This document shows positions 33,380-43,167 of a stretch of 43,687 bases of DNA, one piece after another. Source of the stretch: Bacteroidota bacterium (GTDB taxonomy: Bacteria > Bacteroidota > Bacteroidia > B-17B0 > Aurantibacillaceae). The position numbers and the translations under genes are program-made. The stretch covers positions 1 to 43,687 of the forward strand of contig OMJH01000226.1 of assembly GCA_900299295.1 (NCBI GenBank), written 5' to 3'. The stretch's first letter is position 1. The number at the start of each line of letters is the position of its first letter. The notes under the pieces were generated by a model. It searched no databases. It had not been told where the DNA came from and saw nothing but the letters and a program-made list of their open reading frames with translations.

Positions 33380-34066
33380 TCAGCCAACCACTTTCATGGT
33401 ATCCGTAACACGACCGTTTGAACAAGTTAATGTTCGAGCCGGGAATTTCTGAATTAGCAGGTAGTCGTGAGTGGCAAATAGTATGGCGGTTCCGTTATTT
33501 GTAATTTCCAGTAAAAGCTTCATTATTTCTTCAGATGTTTCAGGATCAAGATTACCGGTTGGTTCATCAGCAAGTATTACCTGAGGGTTGTTTATCAGCG
33601 CGCGTGCAATCGCTACGCGTTGCTGTTCCCCGCCGGATAACTCATGAGGAAATTTGCTTCCTTTTCCGTTTAGACCGGTTTTTTCCAGTAACTCATTTAT
33701 CCGCTTAATCATTTCAGGCTCATTTTTCCATCCGGTTGCGCGCATAACAAATTTTAGGTTGCCATTTACTGTTCTATCGTTCAGCAATTGAAAATCTTGA
33801 AAAACAATTCCCAGGCGCCGACGTAAAAAAGGAATATCCTTTTTAGTGATGTTGTTTAAGGAAAAGCCGGCTATTTCCGCTAATCCTGAATGGGGAGAAA
33901 GGTCAGCATAAAGAATTTTCATCAAACTAGATTTACCACTACCCGTTCTTCCAACCAAATAAACAAATTCTCCTGCTGAAATTTTACAATTTACATCACT
34001 AAGCACAACGTTGCTTGACTGCTGCACACTTACTTTATCAAGAAAAATTACGGAAGAATTTGACAT
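33380..34066 (-). CDS. ftsE: FtsE-like ABC transporter ATP-binding protein
   Basis: 228 residues with the full ABC cassette: Walker A GRTGSGKSS (res 39-47), Q-loop Q90, signature LSGGEQQR (res 143-150), Walker B VILADE (res 163-168) and H-loop H200. The N-terminal GEFVYLVGRTGSGKSSLMK and ILYADLSP stretches match FtsE of Bacteroidota. FtsE with FtsX controls peptidoglycan hydrolases during division. No ftsX is adjacent, which is usual in the phylum, but a LolD-type role cannot be excluded from sequence. The 151-nt gap to the divergent TPR gene should contain promoters for both directions. Confidence 0.86.
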   Translation of the reverse strand: MSNSSVIFLDKVSVQQSSNVVLSDVNCKISAGEFVYLVGRTGSGKSSLMKILYADLSPHSGLAEIAGFSLNNITKKDIPFLRRRLGIVFQDFQLLNDRTVNGNLKFVMRATGWKNEPEMIKRINELLEKTGLNGKGSKFPHELSGGEQQRVAIARALINNPQVILADEPTGNLDPETSEEIMKLLLEITNNGTAILFATHDYLLIQKFPARTLTCSNGRVTDTMKVVG

Positions 34067-34218
34067 ATTTTCACATAAAGATAAGTTTGACAGTGTAGCG
34101 CTATGTTTTGTACCTCATTATTATGTTAACAAAATTGGGTTAATAACTTGCAATTTCTGAATCGAACTTTCTTTACCACATAAGTACTTTTACATCGTTA
34201 AAATTTTTTCGAGTTGAA

Positions 34219-37200
34219 ATGAATCAATTAAGGAAGTTTTTTTTTATTTCTTTTTTCCTGGGTTTTTTTCCTGGTTTTTCGCAGCGAACAACTATTTATT
34301 TAGATCCCTCGCTTGAATATAAAAATGGTATTGAGTTATTTGACAAAAAACTTTTTAATTCTGCTCAAACCTGTTTTTTACATATTCTTGAATCGAACAA
34401 GGATAAAAATTATCTCATTAGATCAGATGCCGAGTTTTTTGCCGCGGCATGCGCTATAGAATTGTTTCACAAGGATGGTGAATGGCGTTTCAGGAACTTT
34501 ATTGCCAATTATCCTGAAAGTAACAGAATTAAATGGGCTTATTTCTACCTTGGAAAATCGAACTACAGAAAGAAAAAATACAGTGAAGTAATTCAATGGC
34601 TTGAAAAGGTTGATGTTTACGATTTAAAGAAAGAGGATCTTTCGGAGTTGTATTTTAAACGGGGCTACAGTTATTTTGAAACAGGAAATTATGAAAAGGC
34701 TAAGGCGGATTTAAATGAAATTAAAGACTATGACAATCGTTATGCTCATCCTGCAAATTATTATTTCTCACACATTTCATATAGCGAAAAAAATTATGAA
34801 ACTGCCGCGCAGGGATTTCGTCGTTTGTTGAACAATGAAACCTTTGGTTCAATTGTCCCATTTTATATTTTTAAAATTTACTTTGTACAAGGCAAATATG
34901 ATAGCGTGATTTCTTTGGCGCCAATTCTTTTAAACGATACTTCAAAAATTTTAATGCGGACGGAATTAAGTAAAATAGTGGGAGAATCCTATTACAGAAA
35001 AAAAGAATATGCTAAATCAATACCCTTGTTGCAGGAGTACGGCGGGAAAACTCAGGATGATAATTATGAATTAGGTTTTGCACTTTATAATACAGGTAAA
35101 AAAAACGATGCCATTCCCTTCTTTTCTAATGCTGTTACAGGGAATGACACGATTGCCCAAAGCGCATGGTATCACCTTGCTGATTGTCGTTTGCGTGCCG
35201 GCGATAAGAAAGAAGCGAGGAATTCATTTTATCAGGCTTGGAAAGTAGGGCCAAATGAAGCAATAAAAGAAGACGCCTTATTTATTTTTGCAAAATTAAG
35301 TTACGAGCTTTCACTCACGCCCTACAACGAAGCAATTGTTGCTTTTACTGATTACATTAATTTTTATCCTGATTCGCCTCGCAAAGATGAAGCGTATAAG
35401 TACCTTACCAACGTTTTTGCCTCCACGCAAAATTATCTTGAAGCAATGAAGGCAATAGATAAAGTAAAGAATGCGGATCTTTCACTTCGTTCAATCTATC
35501 AAAGAATGGCCTGGTATCAAGGAATTAAGCATTTTAATTCGGGTATGCTTGATTCTGCACGTTATTATTTCGCAATTGCTGCTGATAATGGTTACGATGC
35601 GAGAATCAGCGCTTTAACTAATTATTGGGATGCTGAAATAGATTACCGACAAAAAAATTATGAAACGGCAATTAATAAGTTCAAGGTATTTCAGATAAAA
35701 ACAGCTGCGCCCTCCTTACCGGAATTTGAATTGGCTAATTATTCGCTTGCTTATTGTTATTTTAATCAAAAACAATTTGGTATAGCCAGAAATTATTTTG
35801 ATTTGTTTCTTAAAAAAAATAACGGAGCTGAGAAAATGGCTGATGCCGCTGCCCGGCTGGGTGATTGTTGGTTTATGCTCGGAAATTTCTCCTCTGCTGG
35901 CGATGAATACGAACATGCAATTCAGCTTGGTAAAACGGATAATGAGTACTGTTTATATCAAAAGGCAATATGCAGCGGACGAGAAAAAAAATATCAGGAA
36001 AAAATTAATGATTTAACCTTATTGATGCAGCAATACCCTAATTCAAATTACCTTAAAGGTTCTCATTTGGAAATTGCCGAGTCTTATATTCGTAACAACC
36101 AGTATGATAAAGCCATTGAATGGTACAAAAGCTATCTTCAAAAATTCCAAAATTCAGGGCAGGAGAATGCTATCAATGCTCAGATTGGTGTGCTTTACAT
36201 GAACAAGAACGAGAATGAAAAGGCGTTGGAATATTTCATTGATTTAATTGCCCGTGACCCAAAAAGTCAGGAGTCTCAATTAACAGCTCTTCCAAATGTT
36301 AAGTCCATACTGCTCGCACAGGGTAAAACAGACGAGTGGGAAAAAATTGCGAGTGAAAATGGTATCTTAGTCAACAAAGACGAAATCGAAGATGCTACCT
36401 ACCAAAAGGCAAGAGATCAATTTGTAATCAGGAAAAATTGTGGATTGAGTTTGCCTGAATGCGAAAAGTATGTAAGCAAATTTCCGGATGGTATGCACAT
36501 TCAGGAAATACAATTCTGGCGTGGGGAATGTTCTTTTGCAAATAATGATTTTGCGACTGCGCTGAATGCTTATTTGTATCTGATTTCAATACCAAATAAT
36601 TCGTATACAGAAACAGCCTTAATCAAGGCCGCCTTCATTCAATTCAAAAATCAACAATATGAAGAAGCTTTGCCTTTGTATTTAAAACTACAAAAAACAG
36701 CAAGTGACCCAGCTGCAATTTTTACTGCTAAAATAAATGCCATGCGTTGTGCATGGAATGCAAAGAATTATTCAATCGCTGTTGAGCAAGCAACTTTGGT
36801 AATTTCCGATTCAAAATCAAAATTAGATCAAACTGCGGAAGCAAGAAAAATTCGTGCAGCAAGTTATTATCTGACGCAAAATTATACTGCTTCAATGGAT
36901 GATTACAAGATTATTTCTAAGACTGCTGAAAATGTAGATGGAGTCGAGGCCTATTATTTTATGGCAAGTATTCAATTCAAGAATAAGAACTGTAAAGAAG
37001 TGGAGAAGACAATTGATAAATTAATGGGCTATAAATATTCCACTAAATACTGGATGACCAAAGGATTGTTATTAATGTGTGATTGTTACATCGATCAGAA
37101 GAAATATGCTGACGCGGAAGCTTTGCTCCATACTATAATTGACAATCAACCCGACGCAATTTTATTAGAAGAGGCTCAGCAGAAGTTAATCACAATTTCT

Positions 37201-37359
37201 CAGATTCAGCAATCAAGGAACGCCGGTGAAAGAAATAATTCTCCTGAAGGACAGAACGTAGAGTTTCCAGGAAAGTCGAATGAAAAAGATTTATTTGATG
37301 ATTTAATTGACCAACAAAGGCAGGTAATTGACTCAACAAAAACTAGCACACCAAAATGA
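34219..37359 (+). CDS. Exported TPR-repeat protein (1046 residues)
   Basis: A signal peptide (FFFISFFLGFFPGFSQ) is followed by well over a dozen tetratricopeptide-like repeats, many with the [WYF]-x-x-[GA] and A-x-x-[YF]-Y core, e.g. AYFYLGKSNYRKKKYSEVI, YELGFALYNTGKKNDAI and AESYIRNNQYDKAIEWYKSY. TPR proteins scaffold complexes; the export signal puts it in the periplasm or outer membrane. The C-terminal end is low-complexity. The next gene begins in its last codons (ATGA, 4-nt overlap), so TPR protein and barrel are made together. Function unknown; a polysaccharide or protein secretion module is one possibility. Confidence 0.85.
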   Translation: MNQLRKFFFISFFLGFFPGFSQRTTIYLDPSLEYKNGIELFDKKLFNSAQTCFLHILESNKDKNYLIRSDAEFFAAACAIELFHKDGEWRFRNFIANYPESNRIKWAYFYLGKSNYRKKKYSEVIQWLEKVDVYDLKKEDLSELYFKRGYSYFETGNYEKAKADLNEIKDYDNRYAHPANYYFSHISYSEKNYETAAQGFRRLLNNETFGSIVPFYIFKIYFVQGKYDSVISLAPILLNDTSKILMRTELSKIVGESYYRKKEYAKSIPLLQEYGGKTQDDNYELGFALYNTGKKNDAIPFFSNAVTGNDTIAQSAWYHLADCRLRAGDKKEARNSFYQAWKVGPNEAIKEDALFIFAKLSYELSLTPYNEAIVAFTDYINFYPDSPRKDEAYKYLTNVFASTQNYLEAMKAIDKVKNADLSLRSIYQRMAWYQGIKHFNSGMLDSARYYFAIAADNGYDARISALTNYWDAEIDYRQKNYETAINKFKVFQIKTAAPSLPEFELANYSLAYCYFNQKQFGIARNYFDLFLKKNNGAEKMADAAARLGDCWFMLGNFSSAGDEYEHAIQLGKTDNEYCLYQKAICSGREKKYQEKINDLTLLMQQYPNSNYLKGSHLEIAESYIRNNQYDKAIEWYKSYLQKFQNSGQENAINAQIGVLYMNKNENEKALEYFIDLIARDPKSQESQLTALPNVKSILLAQGKTDEWEKIASENGILVNKDEIEDATYQKARDQFVIRKNCGLSLPECEKYVSKFPDGMHIQEIQFWRGECSFANNDFATALNAYLYLISIPNNSYTETALIKAAFIQFKNQQYEEALPLYLKLQKTASDPAAIFTAKINAMRCAWNAKNYSIAVEQATLVISDSKSKLDQTAEARKIRAASYYLTQNYTASMDDYKIISKTAENVDGVEAYYFMASIQFKNKNCKEVEKTIDKLMGYKYSTKYWMTKGLLLMCDCYIDQKKYADAEALLHTIIDNQPDAILLEEAQQKLITISQIQQSRNAGERNNSPEGQNVEFPGKSNEKDLFDDLIDQQRQVIDSTKTSTPK

Positions 37360-39023
37360 ACGCGTATAAAAAAGGAATAATTGGGCTTTTGTTTTTTCTT
37401 TTTAGGACAGTATCTTCACAGTCTATTGGCGATATAATTGTGATTTCCGGGCAAGTTAATCCTGAAGAAACGATTGGTAGTTTCGAAAAAATTCAGGATA
37501 AGCCTAAAATTGAAGATACCATAAAAAAAATAGTATCGGGTACTATTGCAATCAGCTCTAAACCGGTAAATACAACGTACGAACCCTCCGCAATTATGGC
37601 CGTACGAATGAAAAACGAACCTTTAAGTAAATTATATCATTGCCTTATCAAGGCAGGTTATGGAAACTACAACACACCGTACGGTGAAGTTTTCCTTTCG
37701 AATCTAAGAAGCAGGGATAACGCCTTTGGTTTCCGCTATAAGCATTTCAGCAGTAATTGGCAACTGGAAAACCGAGGTTTTTCAGGGTTTAGTGATAATG
37801 ATGTTCAATTAAACGGTAAGCATTTCTTCAAAAAACATATTTTATCGGGCGAATTGAATTATTTCAGGAATGTAGTTCATTTTTACGGGTATTCGCCTGC
37901 TGAATTTGCATTAAACTATACTGATTCTACAAAACAGATCTTTAACACGTTTGAATTAAAGTCAAACTTTAAAAGTCATTTTCAGGATACAGCAAAGTTG
38001 AATTATGAGATAAATTTAAATGCTTATAACCTGCAAGATAAATTCAAAACGAATGAATTTTACCTTGGAACCAATGGTGTTTTCAATAGTTTAATTAAAG
38101 GTGAAAGGTTTAATGTTATCGCATCAACTGATTATTACCAATTAAAAACTGAAAAGGATACAATTAACAATGCTATCGTAAAATTAAATCCATATTTTGA
38201 GGCTAAAGGAAAACAATGGAATGCTAATCTTGGTTTGGTGGCAGTATTGGACAAGTTCTCTGACTCGAGTGCCAAGTTCAATTTTTATCCACGGTTAAAT
38301 ATTTCGTATGATGTGTATAAAAATATTATCGTTCCGTTTGGAGGAATTGGCGGCGATTTGAATAAAAATTCTCAACGAAGTTTTATTGCACGTAATCCTT
38401 TTTTGAGTTCAACTGTTGTAATGAAAAATACTTCCAATAACCTTGAAATTTACGGTGGTTTAAAAGGCGCCCTTTCTTCTAAAATTAATTACGTAGCTTC
38501 TGCCAGTTTTAACAGTGTAACGGATTTCGCTTTATACAGAATAGACTATTTTTCCTTATTACAAAATCGTTTTCGCGTCGATTATGCTGACGGAAAAATT
38601 TTAAAATTCGGTGGCCAAATAAAATATTCTGATAAAGAAAAACTTAGTATAACTGCACAGGGATATTATTACAAATACCATTTGAAGGATGTGGATTTCG
38701 CATGGCATCAGCCGGATTTCGAATCCCGACTCAATATTAATTATAATCTGCAAAGCAAAATTATTTTAAAGGCCGATGTGTTTTTTATAGGGACTCAATG
38801 GATACTTTCACAAAAGATAGATTCAGGATTGGTAACCGTGAGCGCTCCAGTCAAAATAAAAGGTTTAGCTGATGTTAACATGGGCGCTGAATACCGTTAC
38901 AGTAAATTTTTGTCTGCGTTCGTGCAATTCAACAACATTGGAGGTGTGCGTTATTTCCGTTGGGATCAGTATCCTACCCAACGTTTTAACTTTATGATTG
39001 GGTTAAGCTTTATTCCTTTCTAA
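37356..39023 (+). CDS. Outer-membrane beta-barrel partner of the TPR protein
   Basis: 555 residues: signal peptide (GIIGLLFFLFRTVSSQ), a short N-terminal domain, then antiparallel amphipathic strands to a final aromatic residue (FIPF-stop). Strand composition resembles the barrel of TonB-dependent receptors, but no plug domain or TonB box is visible and it is shorter than these receptors. It is translationally coupled to the TPR gene upstream, as in the TPR-plus-barrel export ports of several exopolysaccharide systems; that analogy is architectural only. Confidence 0.8.
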   Translation: MNAYKKGIIGLLFFLFRTVSSQSIGDIIVISGQVNPEETIGSFEKIQDKPKIEDTIKKIVSGTIAISSKPVNTTYEPSAIMAVRMKNEPLSKLYHCLIKAGYGNYNTPYGEVFLSNLRSRDNAFGFRYKHFSSNWQLENRGFSGFSDNDVQLNGKHFFKKHILSGELNYFRNVVHFYGYSPAEFALNYTDSTKQIFNTFELKSNFKSHFQDTAKLNYEINLNAYNLQDKFKTNEFYLGTNGVFNSLIKGERFNVIASTDYYQLKTEKDTINNAIVKLNPYFEAKGKQWNANLGLVAVLDKFSDSSAKFNFYPRLNISYDVYKNIIVPFGGIGGDLNKNSQRSFIARNPFLSSTVVMKNTSNNLEIYGGLKGALSSKINYVASASFNSVTDFALYRIDYFSLLQNRFRVDYADGKILKFGGQIKYSDKEKLSITAQGYYYKYHLKDVDFAWHQPDFESRLNINYNLQSKIILKADVFFIGTQWILSQKIDSGLVTVSAPVKIKGLADVNMGAEYRYSKFLSAFVQFNNIGGVRYFRWDQYPTQRFNFMIGLSFIPF

Positions 39024-39180
39024 TTCAATTATCTTTTTCAAACTAAAAAGCGCTATTACAGGCTCGTTTTTTTGTTTTTCGTTGTTAAAATTGCCTAATT
39101 GAGCAAGGATTTTACCCGCGTAAAGTTTTTATCAGTAAATTTCAAAGGTACATTTAAGTAATCTTGATTATTGTCGGCAA

Positions 39181-42100
39181 ATGGAACAGATTCAACATCA
39201 AATCATTTTAGCTAAGCTGGACGAATTTATACGTAAGTTTTATAAAAATCAATTAATTCGTGGCGCTTTGTATGCTTCAGGTCTGTCCTTGTTATTTTTC
39301 CTTTCAGCAGTTTTTTTTGAATATATCGGGGAATTTGGTTCAGCAATCAGAATGTTATTATTTTTCACTTGGCTCATTTCTACTTTTTCGGTCGTAGTGT
39401 GGTTTGTTATTGTTCCGATATCCAAATTATATCGATTGGGAAAAATCATTTCCCACGATCAGGCTGCTCAAATCATTGGAAAATATTTTTCTTCCGTTCA
39501 GGACAAATTGTTGAATTATCTTCAATTGAGCAGACAATCCGATGAAATTGCCGCCTCTGCCTTGTTGCAGGCCGCTATTCACCAACGTATTCAGGAATTA
39601 AATCCTGTTCCATTCAGTAGTGCTATAAAATTTTCGGAAAATAAAAAACATTTGAAATGGGTTTTAATTCCATTGACATTTTTGCTTTTTCTTTTATTTA
39701 GTGCCCCAAGCATACTTTCTGAAAGTACACGTCGACTTATTCATTACGAAAGCCATTTTGAAAAACCCGCCCCATTTCGTTTTGAATTACTTAATAAAAA
39801 TCTTTGCGCAATTCAACAGGGAGATTTTACCATCGATTTGAAAATTTCGGGAATAGAACTCCCCGCTGAAGTTTTTATTGAATCAGAAACGGGTGTTATA
39901 AGGCTTGAAAAAGAAAAAAATAACATCTTTCATTATACCTTTAAAAACTTACAAGCAAACCTTAAGTTTTATTTTTCCGCAAATGGATTTACTTCTGCTG
40001 AATATGAATTGAAAGTTTTAAGCAAGCCGACACTCACCGATTTCAGCATTCAGCTTGATTACCCTAATTATACAGGAAAAAAAGACGAGGTGGTAAAAAA
40101 CATCGGCGACTTGTTGATCCCTCAGGGAACAAAAGTTTTGTGGTCATTCAACACAAAAAACAGTAATTCTATTTTTTTAGGCTTCTCAGATACGTTACTT
40201 AATCTGAGTCCTCGTACAGAAAATAATTTTTCTTTTTCCAAAACCTTTTTACGCAGTGGAAATTATTTTATTCATCCTGTAAATGATCAGGTTAAGTTCG
40301 GAGATTCGATTGCCTATGTTGTAAATGTAATTCCGGACGCTTATCCATTTATTGAAATGAATCAGCAGCAAGACAGCGTGCATCCAAAGAACATCTATTT
40401 CAGTGGCTCAATAAAAGATGATTACGGCTTCTCTGCGCTGAGATTTAATTACCTGCATTATTCTGTAGATAGTTTCGGTTTGGAAAATAAAAATCAGCAA
40501 TCTGTGGCTTTACATTTGGCCCCGGGACAAACCTTACAGCCCTTTTATCATTCTTTTAATCTGAACACATTAACCTTAAAACCGGGCGACCGTGTTGAAT
40601 ATTTTTTTGAAATTATTGATAACGACGCCGTGAATGGGGGAAAATCTTCCCGAACCAAAGCCATGATTTTCAATGTGCCGACGCTCGACGAACTAAACAA
40701 GGAATCCAGTAAAAAAAATTCAACTATTGAAAAAAACATGGAGGAAGCACTGAAGGAAGCGAAAGCCTTGCAAAATCAAATTTCCGATATCGCACGGAAA
40801 TTGCAGGAGAAAAAACAGATGAACTGGGAGGACAAGAAAAAATTAGAAGAATTAATGAACCATCAGCAGGAGTTGAAAAACAAGATAGAGAATTTTAAAA
40901 ATCAAAACAATCTTAACAATGAAATCCGAAATGAATTTTCACCCCCTTCTCAGGAGATGTTGAACAAGCAGCAGGAACTTGAAAAGTTGATGGAAAATAT
41001 TATGACACCAGAATTGCAAAAGCTTTTTGATGAATTGCAAAAATTGATGGAGAAAATGACGGATAAACAAAAAATTCAGGAGACACTGGATAAACTCAAG
41101 CTTTCTGATAAAGACATGGAAAAAGAACTGGACCGAAATTTGGAATTATTCAAGCAAATGGATGTTGAGCAGCGTCTTGACAACGCCATTAAAAAGCTGG
41201 ATGAATTGCAGAAACAGCAAGATGAGCTTAGTATGAAAACCAATCCTGATAAAAAGTCGGAGGAAAAGTTATTAAATGAAAAAAAAGATCAGATTAAAAA
41301 CCAGCTGGATGAATTAAGGCGACAAGAAGAAAAGTTGAAAAATTCAGGCGTTGAAAATAAAGAACAGCAGCAGGCTTTAACTGAAAAATCAAATGAATTG
41401 AAAAAACAATTGGAGGATATTAAACGTAAAATTGATGCGAACAAAAATCCACAGCAGAGTTCGGAAGAGTTAAAAAAGGAGCAAGAAACCATTACTGAGA
41501 AATTCAATGATTTGAAAAATGAACTTAAAGAGTTGGACAAAAAAAATCGGGAACTTGAAAATCCGAATAAATTGCCAGACATGAACCAGCTGCAGCAACA
41601 GATATCAAATGATCAAAAAAACTCGGAGCAGCAGTTAAATCAAAATGATAAAAAAGGATCTTCAAAAAGCCAAAAGGGTGCAGCCGATAAAATGCAGGAT
41701 ATGCAAAACATGATGGAGATGGTGCAGCAACAAATGTCACAGGAACAAGAAGGAGAAGATATTGCAGCAATTCGTCAATTACTGGAGAATCTGCTGCATT
41801 TGTCATTTGAACAGGAGGATCTCATGTCAAAAACAAAAAAAGCCAAATCAACCGATCCGAATTTTACGCAGTTAGGGCAGGCTCAGCACAACTTAAAGGA
41901 GGAGGTAAAAAAGGTAGAGGATACGCTTTTGGCAATCAGTAAACGTCAACCTAAAATATCATCGGAAGTTAACAGGGAAATAAACAGCATTCAAATGAAC
42001 ATGGGAAAAACAATTTCAGCCTTGGAGGAAAGAGTGGTTTTTGATGCAAGTACCCGTCAGCAAAATATTATGACAAGTATTAATAATCTTGCGTTAATGC

Positions 42101-42747
42101 TAAATGAGAGTTTGGAACAATTACAACAACAGGCCGCTCAAAAAAAGGGAGGTTCCCCCGGTGGAGGAAGTTGTAAGAACCCCGGTGGCAGCGGACAAAA
42201 GCCAAGTATGGGAAATATGCGAAAAATGCAGGAAGCATTAAACAAACAACTGCAAGACATGAAAAATGCCATGGAGAAGGGTGGACAAAAGCCTGGACAG
42301 AAAAAAGGGCAAGGAGGGGCCGGCGGGATTAGTTCGGAGCAGTTCGCTAAGGCAGCGGCACAACAGGAAGCACTTCGGCGTTTGTATCAGGATGCAATGA
42401 AAAATTTGAAGGATGGGGGCAAAAACCCCGGAGGAAATTTAGCAAATATGATGGAAGAAACAGAAAACGAGCTTGTTAACAAAATGATTTCACAGCAAAC
42501 CCTTTTTCGACAACAGGAGATTTTGACCCGATTGCTTGAGTCCGAAAAGGCAGAACAAGAACGTGAAATGGACGAAAAGCGGGAAAGCAATGAATCAAAA
42601 GATAAACAAATCAGTAACCAAAATTCATTTTTAGAGTATAAGCGACTAAAAGAAAAAGAGTTGGAGCTATTAAAAACCGTACCACCTAATCTGAATCCAT
42701 ACTACAAAGAAAAAGTAAACGATTACTTCAATAATTACACAAAATAA
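39181..42747 (+). CDS. DUF4175-type giant membrane/coiled-coil protein
   Basis: 1188 residues. Three N-terminal membrane helices (about 28-47, 56-80, 159-177) are followed by Ig-like beta regions (about 185-500). A long Lys/Glu/Gln-rich coiled coil covers about 505-840, then helical segments with Gln-rich runs and two Gly/Lys/Pro-rich low-complexity stretches (about 987-1003 and 1033-1053). This architecture matches the Bacteroidota DUF4175 proteins, whose biochemical function is unknown. The large soluble part presumably sits in the periplasm and could bridge to peptidoglycan or the outer membrane. The GHKL ATPase gene follows after 7 nt. Confidence 0.83.
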   Translation: MEQIQHQIILAKLDEFIRKFYKNQLIRGALYASGLSLLFFLSAVFFEYIGEFGSAIRMLLFFTWLISTFSVVVWFVIVPISKLYRLGKIISHDQAAQIIGKYFSSVQDKLLNYLQLSRQSDEIAASALLQAAIHQRIQELNPVPFSSAIKFSENKKHLKWVLIPLTFLLFLLFSAPSILSESTRRLIHYESHFEKPAPFRFELLNKNLCAIQQGDFTIDLKISGIELPAEVFIESETGVIRLEKEKNNIFHYTFKNLQANLKFYFSANGFTSAEYELKVLSKPTLTDFSIQLDYPNYTGKKDEVVKNIGDLLIPQGTKVLWSFNTKNSNSIFLGFSDTLLNLSPRTENNFSFSKTFLRSGNYFIHPVNDQVKFGDSIAYVVNVIPDAYPFIEMNQQQDSVHPKNIYFSGSIKDDYGFSALRFNYLHYSVDSFGLENKNQQSVALHLAPGQTLQPFYHSFNLNTLTLKPGDRVEYFFEIIDNDAVNGGKSSRTKAMIFNVPTLDELNKESSKKNSTIEKNMEEALKEAKALQNQISDIARKLQEKKQMNWEDKKKLEELMNHQQELKNKIENFKNQNNLNNEIRNEFSPPSQEMLNKQQELEKLMENIMTPELQKLFDELQKLMEKMTDKQKIQETLDKLKLSDKDMEKELDRNLELFKQMDVEQRLDNAIKKLDELQKQQDELSMKTNPDKKSEEKLLNEKKDQIKNQLDELRRQEEKLKNSGVENKEQQQALTEKSNELKKQLEDIKRKIDANKNPQQSSEELKKEQETITEKFNDLKNELKELDKKNRELENPNKLPDMNQLQQQISNDQKNSEQQLNQNDKKGSSKSQKGAADKMQDMQNMMEMVQQQMSQEQEGEDIAAIRQLLENLLHLSFEQEDLMSKTKKAKSTDPNFTQLGQAQHNLKEEVKKVEDTLLAISKRQPKISSEVNREINSIQMNMGKTISALEERVVFDASTRQQNIMTSINNLALMLNESLEQLQQQAAQKKGGSPGGGSCKNPGGSGQKPSMGNMRKMQEALNKQLQDMKNAMEKGGQKPGQKKGQGGAGGISSEQFAKAAAQQEALRRLYQDAMKNLKDGGKNPGGNLANMMEETENELVNKMISQQTLFRQQEILTRLLESEKAEQEREMDEKRESNESKDKQISNQNSFLEYKRLKEKELELLKTVPPNLNPYYKEKVNDYFNNYTK

Positions 42748-42754
42748 ATAATAC

Positions 42755-43165
42755 ATGATTACAGCAGATTTACATGAGTTAAAAATCACCTCAAAAACCG
42801 AGAATCTGGTTATAGTAGAACGATTAATTCAGGAGGTTTGCGAGGAAACTGAAGCCGGGGAAGAAAATTTTGGGAACATATTAATTGCTGTTACCGAGGC
42901 TGTAAATAATGCTATTTTTCATGGTAATTCAAGTAATCCTGAGAAATACATTCATATCACCTGCGCAGGCGAAAACGATGAATTGCGATTTACCGTTGAA
43001 GATGAAGGTAATGGTTTTGATCCAACGAATTTACCTGACCCAACTGCACCTGAAAACCTTGAAAAGCCTGAGGGTCGTGGTATTTTTCTAATGCGAAATT
43101 TAGCCGATAAGGTGAAGTTTCAAAATCGGGGACGCAAAGTTGAAATGTATTTTCACATCAACTAA
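42755..43165 (+). CDS. GHKL ATPase, RsbW/SpoIIAB-like anti-sigma factor kinase
   Basis: 136 residues with the Bergerat ATP site: N-box EAVNNAIFHGN (res 48-58), G1 EDEGNGFD (res 82-89) and G2 GRGIFLM (res 107-113). Stand-alone domains of this size are serine/threonine kinases that bind sigma factors or phosphorylate an anti-sigma antagonist (SpoIIAA type). No antagonist or sigma gene is nearby. The close 7-nt spacing to DUF4175 suggests joint expression; in other Bacteroidota such a pair is followed by ybeY, as I recall, but here the neighbour is convergent pdxA, 2 nt away. Confidence 0.88.
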   Translation: MITADLHELKITSKTENLVIVERLIQEVCEETEAGEENFGNILIAVTEAVNNAIFHGNSSNPEKYIHITCAGENDELRFTVEDEGNGFDPTNLPDPTAPENLEKPEGRGIFLMRNLADKVKFQNRGRKVEMYFHIN

Positions 43166-43167
43166 AT

